From positions 310,001 through 374,000 of the forward strand of contig NZ_MAHX01000005.1 in assembly GCF_002023715.1 (NCBI RefSeq): a stretch of 64,000 nt of DNA, in the 5' to 3' direction. The stretch's first letter is position 1; each line of letters starts with the position of its first letter. The notes beneath the pieces are model-generated. The model was not told the DNA's origin, searched no databases, and saw only the letters and a program-made list of their open reading frames with translations. Positions 16,407 through 25,444 of the stretch are shown here, one piece after another. A program made the translations under genes and the position numbers. Source of the DNA: Elizabethkingia occulta (GTDB lineage Bacteria > Bacteroidota > Bacteroidia > Flavobacteriales > Weeksellaceae).

Positions 16407-19280
16407 TTAAGGCTTTTCATCTGTCAGATCAAATCCCCAGTCTTTACCTTTCATTGTTGCAGGAATACCTTTCGTCATCCATGCAGGAGCTTTTGCTCCT
16501 TTCAGGTAATAATCGAAGAACTGCTGTTCTCTAATCTGAATATCTTTTCTGTTCTGACGTTTGATCAGATTATGATCGTCACCATTATAATTAAGCATCC
16601 ATACCGGTTTACCTAATCTTCTTAATGCTGTAAACATTTCAATTCCCTGATACCATGGCACTGCACCATCTTTGTCATTTGCCATTACCACTACAGGTGT
16701 ATTTACTTTATCGAAATGGAATAAAGGAGAGTTTTCAATATATAAATCTCTTGCTTCCCATAGAGACTTCCCTATTCTACTTTGAGATTTTTCATATTGG
16801 AACTGTCTGTTCATTCCGGATCCCCAACGAATTCCACCATAAGCCGAAGTCATATTTGCTACAGGAGCCCCAGCCCACGCAGCAGCATACATATCGGTTT
16901 GAGTAATAAGGTGAGTTACCTGATAACCGCCCCAACTTTGCCCTTGTATACCGATGTGTTGTCCGTCTACCCAAGGATTTTTCTTCAGGTACTCTACCCC
17001 GGAATTAATATATTCTACCGCGAATCTTCCAGGATGTCCATCCTCATTATAGGATATATCCGGTGTAAATACTAAATACCCGTTGCTTACAAAATAAGAA
17101 ATATTCAGACGTGATGGCGTTGGAGCCGGAGCTACATATCTGTTTAAATTCTCAGACAATTTCTCGTAGAAATAAACAATCATAGGATATTTCTTATTCG
17201 GATCAAAATTTTCCGGCTTGAACAGAACACCTGTAGACTGATAGCCTTTTGGTGTTGTCCAGTTAACAAGTTCATCTGTTCCCCAGTTATACTGAGCTTG
17301 TTGAGGGTTTGTATCAGAAAGCTGAATTTGCTCTTTAAAATCTGAAGTAGCAAACAAGTTAGGAGACTTTACATAAGATTCTTTAGTAAAGATATACTCG
17401 TCTGCATCTTTAGCCTTCACTAATGTTTTAAAGCCCCAGACATCCCCTATATATACTTCTTTAGGATCTTTACCCGATAATATTGAAGTTTCGTAAATAC
17501 CATCTGCTTTTGTAACATTGTTAAAAGCCGAAATATACATTGACTTCTTCCTGTTCAGGCTTTTTATATCCTTATCAAGATTATAAGTATCAAAAGTAAT
17601 CTTATGTGCTCTTCCATAAGAATTAGTAATATTTCTTGGCGCTTTCTTACCGTTTAAGAAGAATTCCCAAAGGTCATAGCGATCTTTGATAATAACAGAT
17701 TCATCATTATCTGTCCATGAAGCTATCCCATAAGCATACGGCTTATCCGGCATATCAAATTCTTCATCTGTGAAAGAAACACTCAGGTTCTTATTCAGCT
17801 GAGTTGTAACTTTTGTCGCCACACTATAACTGTACCAATTTCCTTTCTCTCTGTCAAAGTAAACGATGTATTTTCCCAGAGGAGATGCAACAGCATTACC
17901 ATTCAGCTCTTTTACAACTTCCGTAGTATTTCCGTTGATGTTATCAATAAGATAATAGGTTTTTCTATCCGCTCCCTCCCATTGTGACTGGATTCTGGAT
18001 CCTTTATTAGAAGAACCTAAAACATAAGAAGCATTACCTTCATTAACCAATCTTATCGTATCTGTGTTATCATCACCTAAACTGCGGAATACCTCTGGCT
18101 TGTCTGTTTGGAATACTGCTCCGAAAGATTTTTTCAGATCTTTACCCATATTTTTCAACTGAGTTGTCTGTATATAATCATCTTTATAATTCCATACATC
18201 TACCACTGCATGATCATTAGCTATTAATGTCGTATCCTTTGCAATTGGCTTCGGTGCTATCCCGAAATAAAGCTGTTTTCCGTTTTTACTGAATATTGGC
18301 GCTCTGTTTTCAGAAACAACCCAGCCTTTAGGCAAACTAGTATGCTTATTATTTACAACTGTATTCTTTGCATTTTGAGAGAAATAGTACAGCTGATAAT
18401 CTTTTACCAGGTCATTTTTAGCAGATAGGGTTCCGATGAAAGCCAGCTTATTTCCTAACTCATCAAACGTTAGTTGAGAGAAATTACCTTCGCCTTCTGT
18501 CAGCTTGTTAACAGTCCCTTTTTCAACATCTACCCAATTTACTGTTTGCAAAGCATATTTAACAGGAGCAGACTTATCTTTCTTTTCAGGCTTCTTGTTG
18601 TCCTTTTTATCCTTGTCTTTATCTTCAGGTTTCTGAGTTACAAAGATCAACTGTTTTCCGTTTTCACTAAACTGATAACGGACTACATTTTCATACGTAG
18701 TTTTCTTTCCCGTCAAAAGATTTACAAGAATAAGATCAGATGGCTTTGTATTCGCGTCATCATCTTTCTTGTCATCTGCATCATCGTCTTTAGCATCTGG
18801 TGTAGCCGTCTTATCTTTCATGTTCTCCATCAGATAAGCCATCCATGCGCCTCCCTTTTCCGGAGATTTAAAGGATTGTACATTTGGTATTTTTTCAATC
18901 TTCTGAGTAGACAGATTAACAATACCTAATGTATCTTTTGCCAGTTTATCTTTCTTCATCTTTTTATCCTTTACAGCCTTAATATCTTTAAAGAAAGGCT
19001 TGATGGAGAATAAAGCAAATTTAGAATCGCTGGTGAAAGATAGTTTACTGCCTCTTGGGAATTCAAGTGAGTTTTTAGATTTTGGAGAAGATAAATACAA
19101 TTTTGAATTTCCTTCCTGCGGATCAATATTGTACCCGACCCATTTTCCGTCATTAGAAATCTTCCGGCTGCCAACTGACTGCCAGCCATCGTATACTGAA
19201 TGGTCTAATGGTTTCTTCTGCGCAAATGTACAGACCGATCCCGCCACCAATACAGATGAGAGAATGAATTTTAATTTCAT
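16407..19280 (-). CDS. prolyl oligopeptidase-family (S9) serine peptidase, exported
   Basis: A 957-residue protein with a signal peptide (residues 1-20, ending FAQ). A long N-terminal beta-propeller region follows, then a C-terminal alpha/beta-hydrolase domain. The triad is visible: Ser in GIQGQSWGGY (about 785), Asp in MANDKDGAVPW (about 870) and His903 in GDDHNL. It resembles S9 dipeptidyl/oligopeptidases of Bacteroidota that trim peptides in the periplasm. Two low-complexity Lys/Asp-rich insertions (about residues 150-175 and 217-240) sit in propeller loops. The gene stands alone and is divergent from tsaC. Confidence 0.93.
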   Translation of the reverse strand: MKLKFILSSVLVAGSVCTFAQKKPLDHSVYDGWQSVGSRKISNDGKWVGYNIDPQEGNSKLYLSSPKSKNSLEFPRGSKLSFTSDSKFALFSIKPFFKDIKAVKDKKMKKDKLAKDTLGIVNLSTQKIEKIPNVQSFKSPEKGGAWMAYLMENMKDKTATPDAKDDDADDKKDDDANTKPSDLILVNLLTGKKTTYENVVRYQFSENGKQLIFVTQKPEDKDKDKKDNKKPEKKDKSAPVKYALQTVNWVDVEKGTVNKLTEGEGNFSQLTFDELGNKLAFIGTLSAKNDLVKDYQLYYFSQNAKNTVVNNKHTSLPKGWVVSENRAPIFSKNGKQLYFGIAPKPIAKDTTLIANDHAVVDVWNYKDDYIQTTQLKNMGKDLKKSFGAVFQTDKPEVFRSLGDDNTDTIRLVNEGNASYVLGSSNKGSRIQSQWEGADRKTYYLIDNINGNTTEVVKELNGNAVASPLGKYIVYFDREKGNWYSYSVATKVTTQLNKNLSVSFTDEEFDMPDKPYAYGIASWTDNDESVIIKDRYDLWEFFLNGKKAPRNITNSYGRAHKITFDTYNLDKDIKSLNRKKSMYISAFNNVTKADGIYETSILSGKDPKEVYIGDVWGFKTLVKAKDADEYIFTKESYVKSPNLFATSDFKEQIQLSDTNPQQAQYNWGTDELVNWTTPKGYQSTGVLFKPENFDPNKKYPMIVYFYEKLSENLNRYVAPAPTPSRLNISYFVSNGYLVFTPDISYNEDGHPGRFAVEYINSGVEYLKKNPWVDGQHIGIQGQSWGGYQVTHLITQTDMYAAAWAGAPVANMTSAYGGIRWGSGMNRQFQYEKSQSRIGKSLWEARDLYIENSPLFHFDKVNTPVVVMANDKDGAVPWYQGIEMFTALRRLGKPVWMLNYNGDDHNLIKRQNRKDIQIREQQFFDYYLKGAKAPAWMTKGIPATMKGKDWGFDLTDEKP

Positions 19281-19417
19281 ATTATAACACTATTAGTTTT
19301 AACAAAGTGCTAAAATTAGGAAATTCCCCATAAAAACAGGTACTATGATTGATGAAAACACAGGAAATAATACATATTCTTAATAAAAGAGCTATCTTTT
19401 TGAGAAATAAAAATGCT

Positions 19418-19425
19418 TAACTTTG
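19418..19425 (+). promoter_or_regulatory. -7 box (TAACTTTG) just before tsaC
   Basis: It matches TAnnTTTG and ends 4 nt before the tsaC ATG, consistent with a leaderless message. A TTG at 19400-19402 lies 15 nt upstream, shorter than the usual 19-20. Confidence 0.4.
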
Positions 19426-19429
19426 TTAC

Positions 19430-20047
19430 ATGGCAAAAATTTTAAGAATTTATCCGGAAAATCCACAGGAAAATCTTATTCAGGAAGTTGTAAAAACCCT
19501 GGATAATGGTGGCCTTATTATTTATCCTTCGGATACTGTCTATGCTTTGGGCTGCAATATCTTTGATATAAAAGCTATGGAGAAGCTGGCACAGATAAAA
19601 GGAGTTAAATTAGAAAAGGCTCATTTTTCCATTATCTGTAATGATCTTAGCCATCTGTCTGAATTTACCAGACCTATAGATACGGCCACATTCAGATTAT
19701 TAAAGCACTATTTACCTGGTCCTTTCACATTTATTCTGGAAGCCAACAAAACCTTACCCTTAGCCTATAAAGGGCAAAAAACCATAGGAATCCGGGTTCC
19801 GGATCATCCTATTCCACAACTTATTGTTTCCAAACTGGGACATCCTATCGCTTCTACTTCTATTAAAGATGACGATGATGTGATAGAATACACCACCGAT
19901 CCGGAGTTAATAGCTGAAAAATATGATCATCTTGTAGACATTGTTATAGATTCAGGATATGGTGATAACAAAGCATCTACAATAGTAGACCTTACACAGG
20001 GCATCCCTGAAGTTGTAAGAGAAGGGAAAGGAAATTTTGAAGATTAA
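19430..20047 (+). CDS. tsaC: L-threonylcarbamoyladenylate synthase (YrdC/Sua5 family)
   Basis: A 205-residue YrdC-domain protein: the N-terminal 'GGLIIYPSDTVYALGCNI' (as GGLIIYPSDTVYALGC) nucleotide-binding motif, KGVKLEKAHFS, the conserved LPGPFTFIL strand, and the C-terminal IVDLTQGIPEVVREGKG region. It makes threonylcarbamoyl-AMP from Thr, bicarbonate and ATP, the first step of the t6A modification of ANN-decoding tRNAs. It is the short form (no C-terminal Sua5 domain). It begins a tight operon: yaaA starts 8 bp after its stop, then prmC. Two of the three serve translation fidelity. Confidence 0.94.
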   Translation: MAKILRIYPENPQENLIQEVVKTLDNGGLIIYPSDTVYALGCNIFDIKAMEKLAQIKGVKLEKAHFSIICNDLSHLSEFTRPIDTATFRLLKHYLPGPFTFILEANKTLPLAYKGQKTIGIRVPDHPIPQLIVSKLGHPIASTSIKDDDDVIEYTTDPELIAEKYDHLVDIVIDSGYGDNKASTIVDLTQGIPEVVREGKGNFED

Positions 20048-20055
20048 AGACAAAC

Positions 20056-20814
20056 ATGAAGATACTTATTTCTCCGGCTAAGCTTATGAATATCGATAAT
20101 AAAACCGATATGCTAAAGGCCAGCACACCCAAGTTTATAGAAGAGGCAGCACACATCCAGAAATATTTAAAAGAAAAAGATCCTAAATTCATTAAGGATC
20201 TTATGCATATTTCAGATAAGCTGGCCAACGAAAACTGGGAAAGAAACCAAAACTGGACACCAAAACCTACTACCAAAAACTCTACTTCTGCTATGTTTGC
20301 ATTTGCAGGTGAAGTATATCGCGGTTTAGATGTAAAAACACTGGATAAAAATGCTGTTGACTTTCTGCAAAAAAATTTAAGGATGCTATCCGGACTTTAC
20401 GGTTTATTGAAACCTTCGGACAAAATAATGCTGTACAGGCTGGAAATGGGCTGCGGCTTCAGCTTTGAAAACTATAAAAACCTTTATGACTTCTGGGCAG
20501 ATAAAGTTACGGATGAAATCAATCATCAGCTTAAAGCAAAAGACTTCGTTCTGAATCTTGCCAGCAATGAATATTCAAAGGTTGTAAACAAAAAGAAATT
20601 AAAAGCTCCCGTTATAGAGTTCGATTTCTATGAAGAAAGAGATGGGAAGAATAAAAACATTGTTGTTTATACCAAACACGCACGAGGACTTGTATCAAGA
20701 TTCTGTGCACTGAACAATATTGAAAAACTGGACGATGTAAAGGCATTTAATCTGGAAGGTTATCTCTTCAATGACAAGCTATCTACCGAACATCATTTTA
20801 TTTTTACCCGATAG
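20056..20814 (+). CDS. yaaA: peroxide stress protein YaaA (DUF328)
   Basis: The 252-residue protein is full length for the family. It starts with MKILISPAKLM (the YaaA hallmark) and carries the 'MFAFAGEVYRGL', 'LRMLSGLYGLLKP' and 'LNLASNEYSK' motifs, ending in a HHFIFTR-type terminus. In E. coli YaaA lowers intracellular free iron and oxidative damage under peroxide stress and binds DNA. It sits between tsaC and prmC, 8 bp after tsaC and 3 bp before the TTG of prmC, in an apparently translation-coupled operon. Confidence 0.93.
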   Translation: MKILISPAKLMNIDNKTDMLKASTPKFIEEAAHIQKYLKEKDPKFIKDLMHISDKLANENWERNQNWTPKPTTKNSTSAMFAFAGEVYRGLDVKTLDKNAVDFLQKNLRMLSGLYGLLKPSDKIMLYRLEMGCGFSFENYKNLYDFWADKVTDEINHQLKAKDFVLNLASNEYSKVVNKKKLKAPVIEFDFYEERDGKNKNIVVYTKHARGLVSRFCALNNIEKLDDVKAFNLEGYLFNDKLSTEHHFIFTR

Positions 20815-20817
20815 GCA

Positions 20818-21657
20818 TTGAAAATTCAGGAATTACAACAGCTTTATTCAAAAGAGCTGACATTACTATATTCGGAAAATGAAATCCAAAAACTGTTCAC
20901 CTACTTTGCTGAAGAATATCTACAGTATAACAGTATTCAGCTAAAGATGTATGCCGATCAGGAAGTTGAGGAGGCACAGAAGTTACAGTTTACTCAGGCA
21001 TTGGAAGAGCTAAAATCAGGCAAACCTTATCAGCAAATACTTGGTAAAGCTTATTTTTATGGTGAAGAGTTTTTCGTCAATGAAAATGTCCTGATTCCGC
21101 GTCCGGAAACAGAAGAACTTATTGAACTTATTTTAGAAAAACTTCCTGCTGATAAAAAATTAAAAATTCTGGATATTGGAACAGGTTCCGGCTGTATTGC
21201 TATCACCATTGCCAAGCACCTTAAACAAGCAAATGTCTATGCGTTGGATTATTCCAAAAAAGCGCTGGAAATGGTAAAGAAAAATGCAGTACTACACAAC
21301 GTCAATATTCATTTTATTCAACAAGATTATCTGAATACAGAGTTATCAGAAGTTTTTGATGTCATCATCAGCAATCCACCTTATATTGGCACTGAAGAGG
21401 AGGTTGATATAGAAAATAGTGTAAAAGATTTTGAGCCTATGATGGCATTGTTTGCACCACAAAATGACGTATTAGCTTTTTATCGTAAGATTGCTAATGA
21501 CACAGATAATAAGCTTGCAGATGGAGGTTATATTTTTCTGGAAATTAATCAGAAACTAGGACCCGAAACATTGAAACTATACAAAAATAAATTGTCCGAA
21601 GCACACCTGTTAAAAGATATTTCGGATAATGACCGAATGATATGGGGAAGAAAATAA
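20818..21657 (+). CDS. prmC: release factor glutamine methyltransferase
   Basis: The 279-residue protein is an N5-glutamine methyltransferase that modifies the GGQ motif of RF1/RF2. An N-terminal helical domain precedes the SAM-binding 'ILDIGTGSGCIAITIA' motif (about residues 118-133) and the signature NPPY (SNPPYIG), which binds the glutamine. The start is TTG at 20818, 3 bp after the yaaA stop. The next codons (KIQELQQLYSKEL) align with family N termini and no upstream ATG fits. The weak start may rely on coupling to yaaA. Confidence 0.95.
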   Translation: MKIQELQQLYSKELTLLYSENEIQKLFTYFAEEYLQYNSIQLKMYADQEVEEAQKLQFTQALEELKSGKPYQQILGKAYFYGEEFFVNENVLIPRPETEELIELILEKLPADKKLKILDIGTGSGCIAITIAKHLKQANVYALDYSKKALEMVKKNAVLHNVNIHFIQQDYLNTELSEVFDVIISNPPYIGTEEEVDIENSVKDFEPMMALFAPQNDVLAFYRKIANDTDNKLADGGYIFLEINQKLGPETLKLYKNKLSEAHLLKDISDNDRMIWGRK

Positions 21658-21663
21658 ATAATA

Positions 21664-21696
21664 ACACCTTATAGATTTCGAAAATCTATAAGGTGT
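21664..21696. terminator. bidirectional terminator after prmC
   Basis: A perfect 15-bp stem (arms 21664-21678 and 21682-21696) has a 3-nt loop and sits between prmC and the convergent Coq4-like gene. Confidence 0.75.
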
Positions 21697-21716
21697 GTAT
21701 TAGGTATAAGCACCAT

Positions 21717-22331
21717 CTACTTATTTCTTTTTTGTATTTTCTTTTTGATACTCTCGGCAATTAATAATGCTTTACCTGCAATTAGCATAAAGACATGTAT
21801 TAACATCGATATAAATAAATACCCCGAGAATTCAACCTGTCTCAGAAACTTATATTTAATATTTTGTTTTATTTCAAGGTGCCCGGATTTTATATCAGTA
21901 AAATCTATAGCGTCGATTTCAGCCTCAGATACTGACTCTGCCATATAATAAAGGTTTCTACTTCTACACCCTCTATAAAAGGCACTAGTAACTTTAGCTG
22001 GACTCAAAATAAAGCCCGTTGATAGTGCGAAAAGATTCATTACAGAAACTATAGGCTTCCGGCAGCTTCTCGATCCCAATTCCCATGCACTAACTTCGCT
22101 TTCTCCGATTCTATCTATACCATATTCTGTTATAATATGATGTATATCGTGGAATTTTAAATACTTCCGCCTTGCACTTATATTTGGAACAGGCGCCAAA
22201 ATACAACCTATATAAACTCTCACACAATGAGATGAAAAGTCTTTAGACAGATTTAGCCGGTTGAACTTGTAAAACCCGATAAGGGCTTCCTTAACGGATA
22301 AAGGAAAAATATCATCTGGTGGATTATTCAT
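21717..22331 (-). CDS. Coq4-like protein
   Basis: This 204-residue protein carries the Coq4 family metal motif HDxxH-x11-E exactly: H61-D62-I-H-H65, eleven residues, then E77. An Arg/Lys-rich flank and a C-terminal hydrophobic helix pair (about 168-190) with a basic tail suggest a peripheral or anchored membrane protein. Eukaryotic COQ4 acts on ubiquinone-ring intermediates, but Flavobacteriia are believed to make only menaquinone, so the substrate here must differ or is unknown. It stands alone between prmC and a fimbrillin-like gene. The family match rests on the motif and size; a distant relationship is possible. Confidence 0.65.
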   Translation of the reverse strand: MNNPPDDIFPLSVKEALIGFYKFNRLNLSKDFSSHCVRVYIGCILAPVPNISARRKYLKFHDIHHIITEYGIDRIGESEVSAWELGSRSCRKPIVSVMNLFALSTGFILSPAKVTSAFYRGCRSRNLYYMAESVSEAEIDAIDFTDIKSGHLEIKQNIKYKFLRQVEFSGYLFISMLIHVFMLIAGKALLIAESIKKKIQKRNK

Positions 22332-22485
22332 TATTGTATTTTATTTTTTATTTAAACAGCACTGATTATAATACTACTTTTAAATCATCTCAAATTAATA
22401 AAAAAATATAGTAAGTCTTTTTTATATTTCAATTATATTCTTTCATAGCCTCTGCACTTTTATTTTCTAAAGTATTTTCTGACAA

Positions 22486-23520
22486 TTACAATCTAGGCTT
22501 TACCTGAATATTCAGATTATACCTTAAACCTGGTATAATTTTAATATTTGGAATTTTTAGATTTGTCTGTGTTACTCCACCTATAGTCATAGTAGCAATA
22601 GTAAGTTCGGCAGTTGTAGTATCTGCACTTAACTTTGATATTCCACCGCTAATTATATTAGTTCCCAGCCCCGAAAACGAAATACTCTTGTTCACTTGTG
22701 TTCCAGGAGGATACTGTAAGCTGCCATTAGACAATAATATACCTGTATTAGGATAATGAGGAGAGAAGTAGGCAGAAATATCCGATATATTATTTCCGGT
22801 TAATGAAGAATCCATCGTTAATGTAACCTGACTGGTTTTATGTTTTAAAACAACATTAAGATAATTTGTACCCTCTCCAGAAACAGGAGTATCTTTTCTA
22901 AAATACATAAAGTCTTCGATATCCATAACTAACAGAAAAGCTCCCGATAATCTTGAACTGATTGATATATCCGGGACCCCAGTGGCACTATTCACCGAGT
23001 ACGCTATAAAAGTATAATTTTGACCTCCATTAAGATTAAGAGCAGGTGTAACGGAAATATTATCTTCTTTACCCCGGACAAAATTACGATCTGTTACATA
23101 TCTGCCACTGGCATCATATACTACAATCTTGTACATTATATTATCTGCCAATTGCTGAGATTTAGATTCAGTTGCGGCCATCAAATTATTCTTCCCAGAG
23201 GAAGCCTGGAAAGAAGCAGCCTGCGTTAAAGATTCTTTTGTAAAAGTTGCCAGCAGACTGTATCTGTCACTGAAGGGTATTTCCTGTACCTGAGTTGTCT
23301 CCGTCAATACAGTTGTATTTTTATGATCAGCAGAAGCAGTTGGCTTTACTTCAGAATCATTTTCGTATGTACTTCCCTGGAGATTAATTTTTACAGAAGC
23401 TGTTCCGCCAGTAATATTACTTTCTGTTTCGGCACTTCTGCATGATGTAAGCCACAGAGCAAGGACAGACATTCCAATAATACGTCCCGCTCCAAATAAT
23501 TGTTGTTTTATCATATTCAT
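22486..23520 (-). CDS. fimbrillin-family-like lipoprotein
   Basis: A 344-residue lipoprotein (signal ending LWLTSC, C27) made almost wholly of predicted beta strands with Ser/Thr/Asn-rich loops. The layout fits the Mfa1/FimA-like fimbrillin fold: an N-terminal lipidated segment, a 'YKIVVYDASGRYV' strand and 'YTFIAYSVN' (both typical of Mfa-like_1), and a C-terminal 'PGLRYNLNIQV' strand. Such proteins form or anchor surface fimbriae after proteolytic maturation. No usher, tip or anchor genes are adjacent, so it may be a stand-alone surface lipoprotein. The family assignment is by pattern only. Confidence 0.65.
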   Translation of the reverse strand: MNMIKQQLFGAGRIIGMSVLALWLTSCRSAETESNITGGTASVKINLQGSTYENDSEVKPTASADHKNTTVLTETTQVQEIPFSDRYSLLATFTKESLTQAASFQASSGKNNLMAATESKSQQLADNIMYKIVVYDASGRYVTDRNFVRGKEDNISVTPALNLNGGQNYTFIAYSVNSATGVPDISISSRLSGAFLLVMDIEDFMYFRKDTPVSGEGTNYLNVVLKHKTSQVTLTMDSSLTGNNISDISAYFSPHYPNTGILLSNGSLQYPPGTQVNKSISFSGLGTNIISGGISKLSADTTTAELTIATMTIGGVTQTNLKIPNIKIIPGLRYNLNIQVKPRL

Positions 23521-23718
23521 TTAATTTGTAATCTTCCAAGTTGTAAAAAAGCATTCATATATATTTATATTACAATTTTTATAACATAAAGTATACTATA
23601 CATAATAAAAACCACAAAGTAAATGAAAAATAAAGCTAAAACATTTATTATCTTGTTGTTTTAATATTAAATTGATACTAAATAAAATACATTTAGTTAA
23701 AATATCATTTGTACTATA

Positions 23719-23738
23719 TTCTTAAAACAGTTTAAGAA
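23719..23738. promoter_or_regulatory. palindromic operator candidate upstream of the DoxX-like gene
   Basis: TTCTTAAA and TTTAAGAA, 4 nt apart, form a perfect 8-4-8 inverted repeat. It lies 48 bp before the start of the DoxX-like gene, where a regulator could bind. There is no T tract, so it is unlikely to be a terminator. Confidence 0.4.
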
Positions 23739-23786
23739 GGTTACGAAATATAAAACTGAACTTTGCCATATCATAAAAAGAAGAAA

Positions 23787-24209
23787 ATGAAAAATCAGTT
23801 TCAACAATTATTTCTAAGAATAACTTTATCCGTAACAATGCTTTCTGCAGTAGCGGACAGATTCGGTTTCTGGGGAAATAACTCAACATGGGGAAATTGG
23901 GGAAATTTTGAGATTTACACCAGAAAACTCACTTTTTTCCTTTCTGAGACCTTAAGTGTTGTCTCTGCCTATATAGCCACCTCTTTGGAAATATTATTTT
24001 CTGGAATGTTGATTATTGGCTATAAAATAAGAATTGCATCTTATGGATCTGGAATGCTTTTACTCATTTTTGCTCTATCAATGACAATAGCATTCGGAGT
24101 CAAAGCGCCACTGGATTATTCTGTATGGGTAGGATGTGCGGGAACTTTCTTACTGGCTGTGCAAAAAAAATATCCATACAGTATAGATCACATGTTTAAA
24201 AAAAAATAA
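23787..24209 (+). CDS. DoxX-like four-helix membrane protein
   Basis: The product is 140 residues with four hydrophobic segments (about 8-25, 55-80, 84-104 and 108-125) and the 'ETLSVVSAYIATSLEILFSGMLIIGY' type helix (as SLEILFSGMLIIGY) seen in DoxX/DoxD-like inner-membrane proteins. The start at ATG 23787 is preferred over an upstream TTG at 23763, which would add only MPYHKKKK. DoxX proteins are linked to thiol redox or quinone functions, but no specific role can be assigned here. It stands alone, followed by a long hairpin terminator. Confidence 0.7.
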   Translation: MKNQFQQLFLRITLSVTMLSAVADRFGFWGNNSTWGNWGNFEIYTRKLTFFLSETLSVVSAYIATSLEILFSGMLIIGYKIRIASYGSGMLLLIFALSMTIAFGVKAPLDYSVWVGCAGTFLLAVQKKYPYSIDHMFKKK

Positions 24210-24223
24210 TTTAAATCTTCTCA

Positions 24224-24275
24224 TATAAATGATAAAAAAATCTTCCGGAATCGGAAGATTTTTTTATCATTTATA
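24224..24275. terminator. bidirectional terminator with a 24-bp perfect stem
   Basis: The arms 24224-24247 and 24252-24275 are fully complementary around a GAAT loop. The centre is ATCTTCCG/CGGAAGAT flanked by A7/T7, so it acts as a terminator in both directions between the DoxX-like gene and ilvE. Confidence 0.9.
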
Positions 24276-24286
24276 GTAATTTATTA

Positions 24287-25360
24287 TTAGGCTTCTTCAG
24301 CTACTCCTTCGGCTACCAATACTCTCCATCCGAAAGGATCTTCAAGTAAGTTAGACTGGATTCCTACTAATTCATTTTTAAGGCTTGCAGCATAACTTTC
24401 TTCATCAGAAAGTTTAGGAAGCATTAATTTTTCTCCCTGGTAACCAATAGCTTCAAACTGGCTGGTTACAACTGCAGTACCCACACCCCAAATTTCTTTT
24501 AATGTTCCTTCTTTGTGAGCATTAATTACAAAGTCTACAGGTACTTTATCTACAACAACTTCAATTCCTCTTTTCTTAGCTAACTGGATAAAACTGTCAC
24601 GTGTTACACCATCCAGAATTCTTTCTGATGTCGGTGGTGTATAGATTGTATCTCCTACACGTACAAAAACATTCATCGTACCACTTTCTTCAAAATAACT
24701 GTGTGTAGCATCATCTGTCCAGATAATCTGCTCATATCCTTGCTCATTAGCCAGATCTGTTGGATAAAAAGCACCTGCATAGTTACCTGCAGCTTTTGCA
24801 GATCCCACCCCGCCGTTAGCAGCTCTTGAATAAAAATCAGAAATCAATACAGATACCGGAGCTGTATAATAAGCTTTAGCCGGGGTTGCTATAATTGCGA
24901 ACATATATTTTTCAGACTTACGTGCCTTTAACGCCTCTTCTGTAGCGAAAATAAGTGGTCTGATGTATAATGAAAATCCTTCTCCCTGAGGAATCCATGC
25001 TCTGTCTATATCCATAAGAGCTTCAAGTCCTTTAAGGAACATTTCTTCAGTTACCTCTGGCATTGCTAAACGCTTAGCAGATTTATTAATTCTTTCAAAG
25101 TTTTTCTCCGGGCGGAAAAGGAAAACATCTCCATCTTTGTCTTTATAGGCTTTCATACCTTCAAAGCAAGCCTGTCCATAGTTTACACCCATCATAGCTG
25201 GAGTAAAAGGAAATGGACCATAAGGCATAACTCTTACATCTCCCCATTTTCCATCCTCGTATTCACATATAACCATATGGTCTGTAAAAGTTGTTCCGAA
25301 TGAAAAATTGTCTTTATCGAAAGTATCGATTCTTGATGCCGAAGTTTTCTGAATTATCAT
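24287..25360 (-). CDS. ilvE: branched-chain amino acid aminotransferase
   Basis: A 357-residue fold-type IV PLP enzyme: the 'YGQACFEGMKAY' region, SAKAAGNYAGAFYP carrying the PLP lysine, 'WTDDATHSYFEESGTMNVF' (as EESGTMNVF), and 'ILDGVTRDS'. It is the larger BCAT form common in Bacteroidota and eukaryotes. It transfers amino groups between Val/Leu/Ile and 2-oxoglutarate. The open frame extends to 25492, but that would overlap the divergent mnmD gene and add non-homologous residues. The ATG at 25360 (MIIQKTS) is the sensible start. A TATATTTG box at 25387-25394 on the minus strand could be its -7 element. Confidence 0.95.
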   Translation of the reverse strand: MIIQKTSASRIDTFDKDNFSFGTTFTDHMVICEYEDGKWGDVRVMPYGPFPFTPAMMGVNYGQACFEGMKAYKDKDGDVFLFRPEKNFERINKSAKRLAMPEVTEEMFLKGLEALMDIDRAWIPQGEGFSLYIRPLIFATEEALKARKSEKYMFAIIATPAKAYYTAPVSVLISDFYSRAANGGVGSAKAAGNYAGAFYPTDLANEQGYEQIIWTDDATHSYFEESGTMNVFVRVGDTIYTPPTSERILDGVTRDSFIQLAKKRGIEVVVDKVPVDFVINAHKEGTLKEIWGVGTAVVTSQFEAIGYQGEKLMLPKLSDEESYAASLKNELVGIQSNLLEDPFGWRVLVAEGVAEEA

Positions 25361-25423
25361 TTTTAATTTTTTAAAGATTATTATTACAAATATAACAATT
25401 TTTTCAAATAGCCGAAATTTAAT

Positions 25424-25431
25424 TATCTTTG
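25424..25431 (+). promoter_or_regulatory. -7 box (TATCTTTG) upstream of mnmD
   Basis: It matches TAnnTTTG, 13 nt before the mnmD ATG. Together with the minus-strand TATATTTG at 25387-25394 it makes a divergent promoter pair in an 84-bp gap. No clear -33 TTG is present for either. Confidence 0.4.
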
Positions 25432-25444
25432 ATAAAAAATATTC

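Noticed and set aside
18474-18929. 151-residue plus-strand frame inside the S9 peptidase
   Set aside because: Antisense of the Lys/Asp-rich low-complexity insertion; Phe/Leu-rich composition is an artefact.
19331-19342. Half-site of the NarL-like operator (TAAAAACAGGTA) between the S9 peptidase and tsaC
   Set aside because: Only one heptamer (ACAGGTA) is present; the inverted partner is missing.
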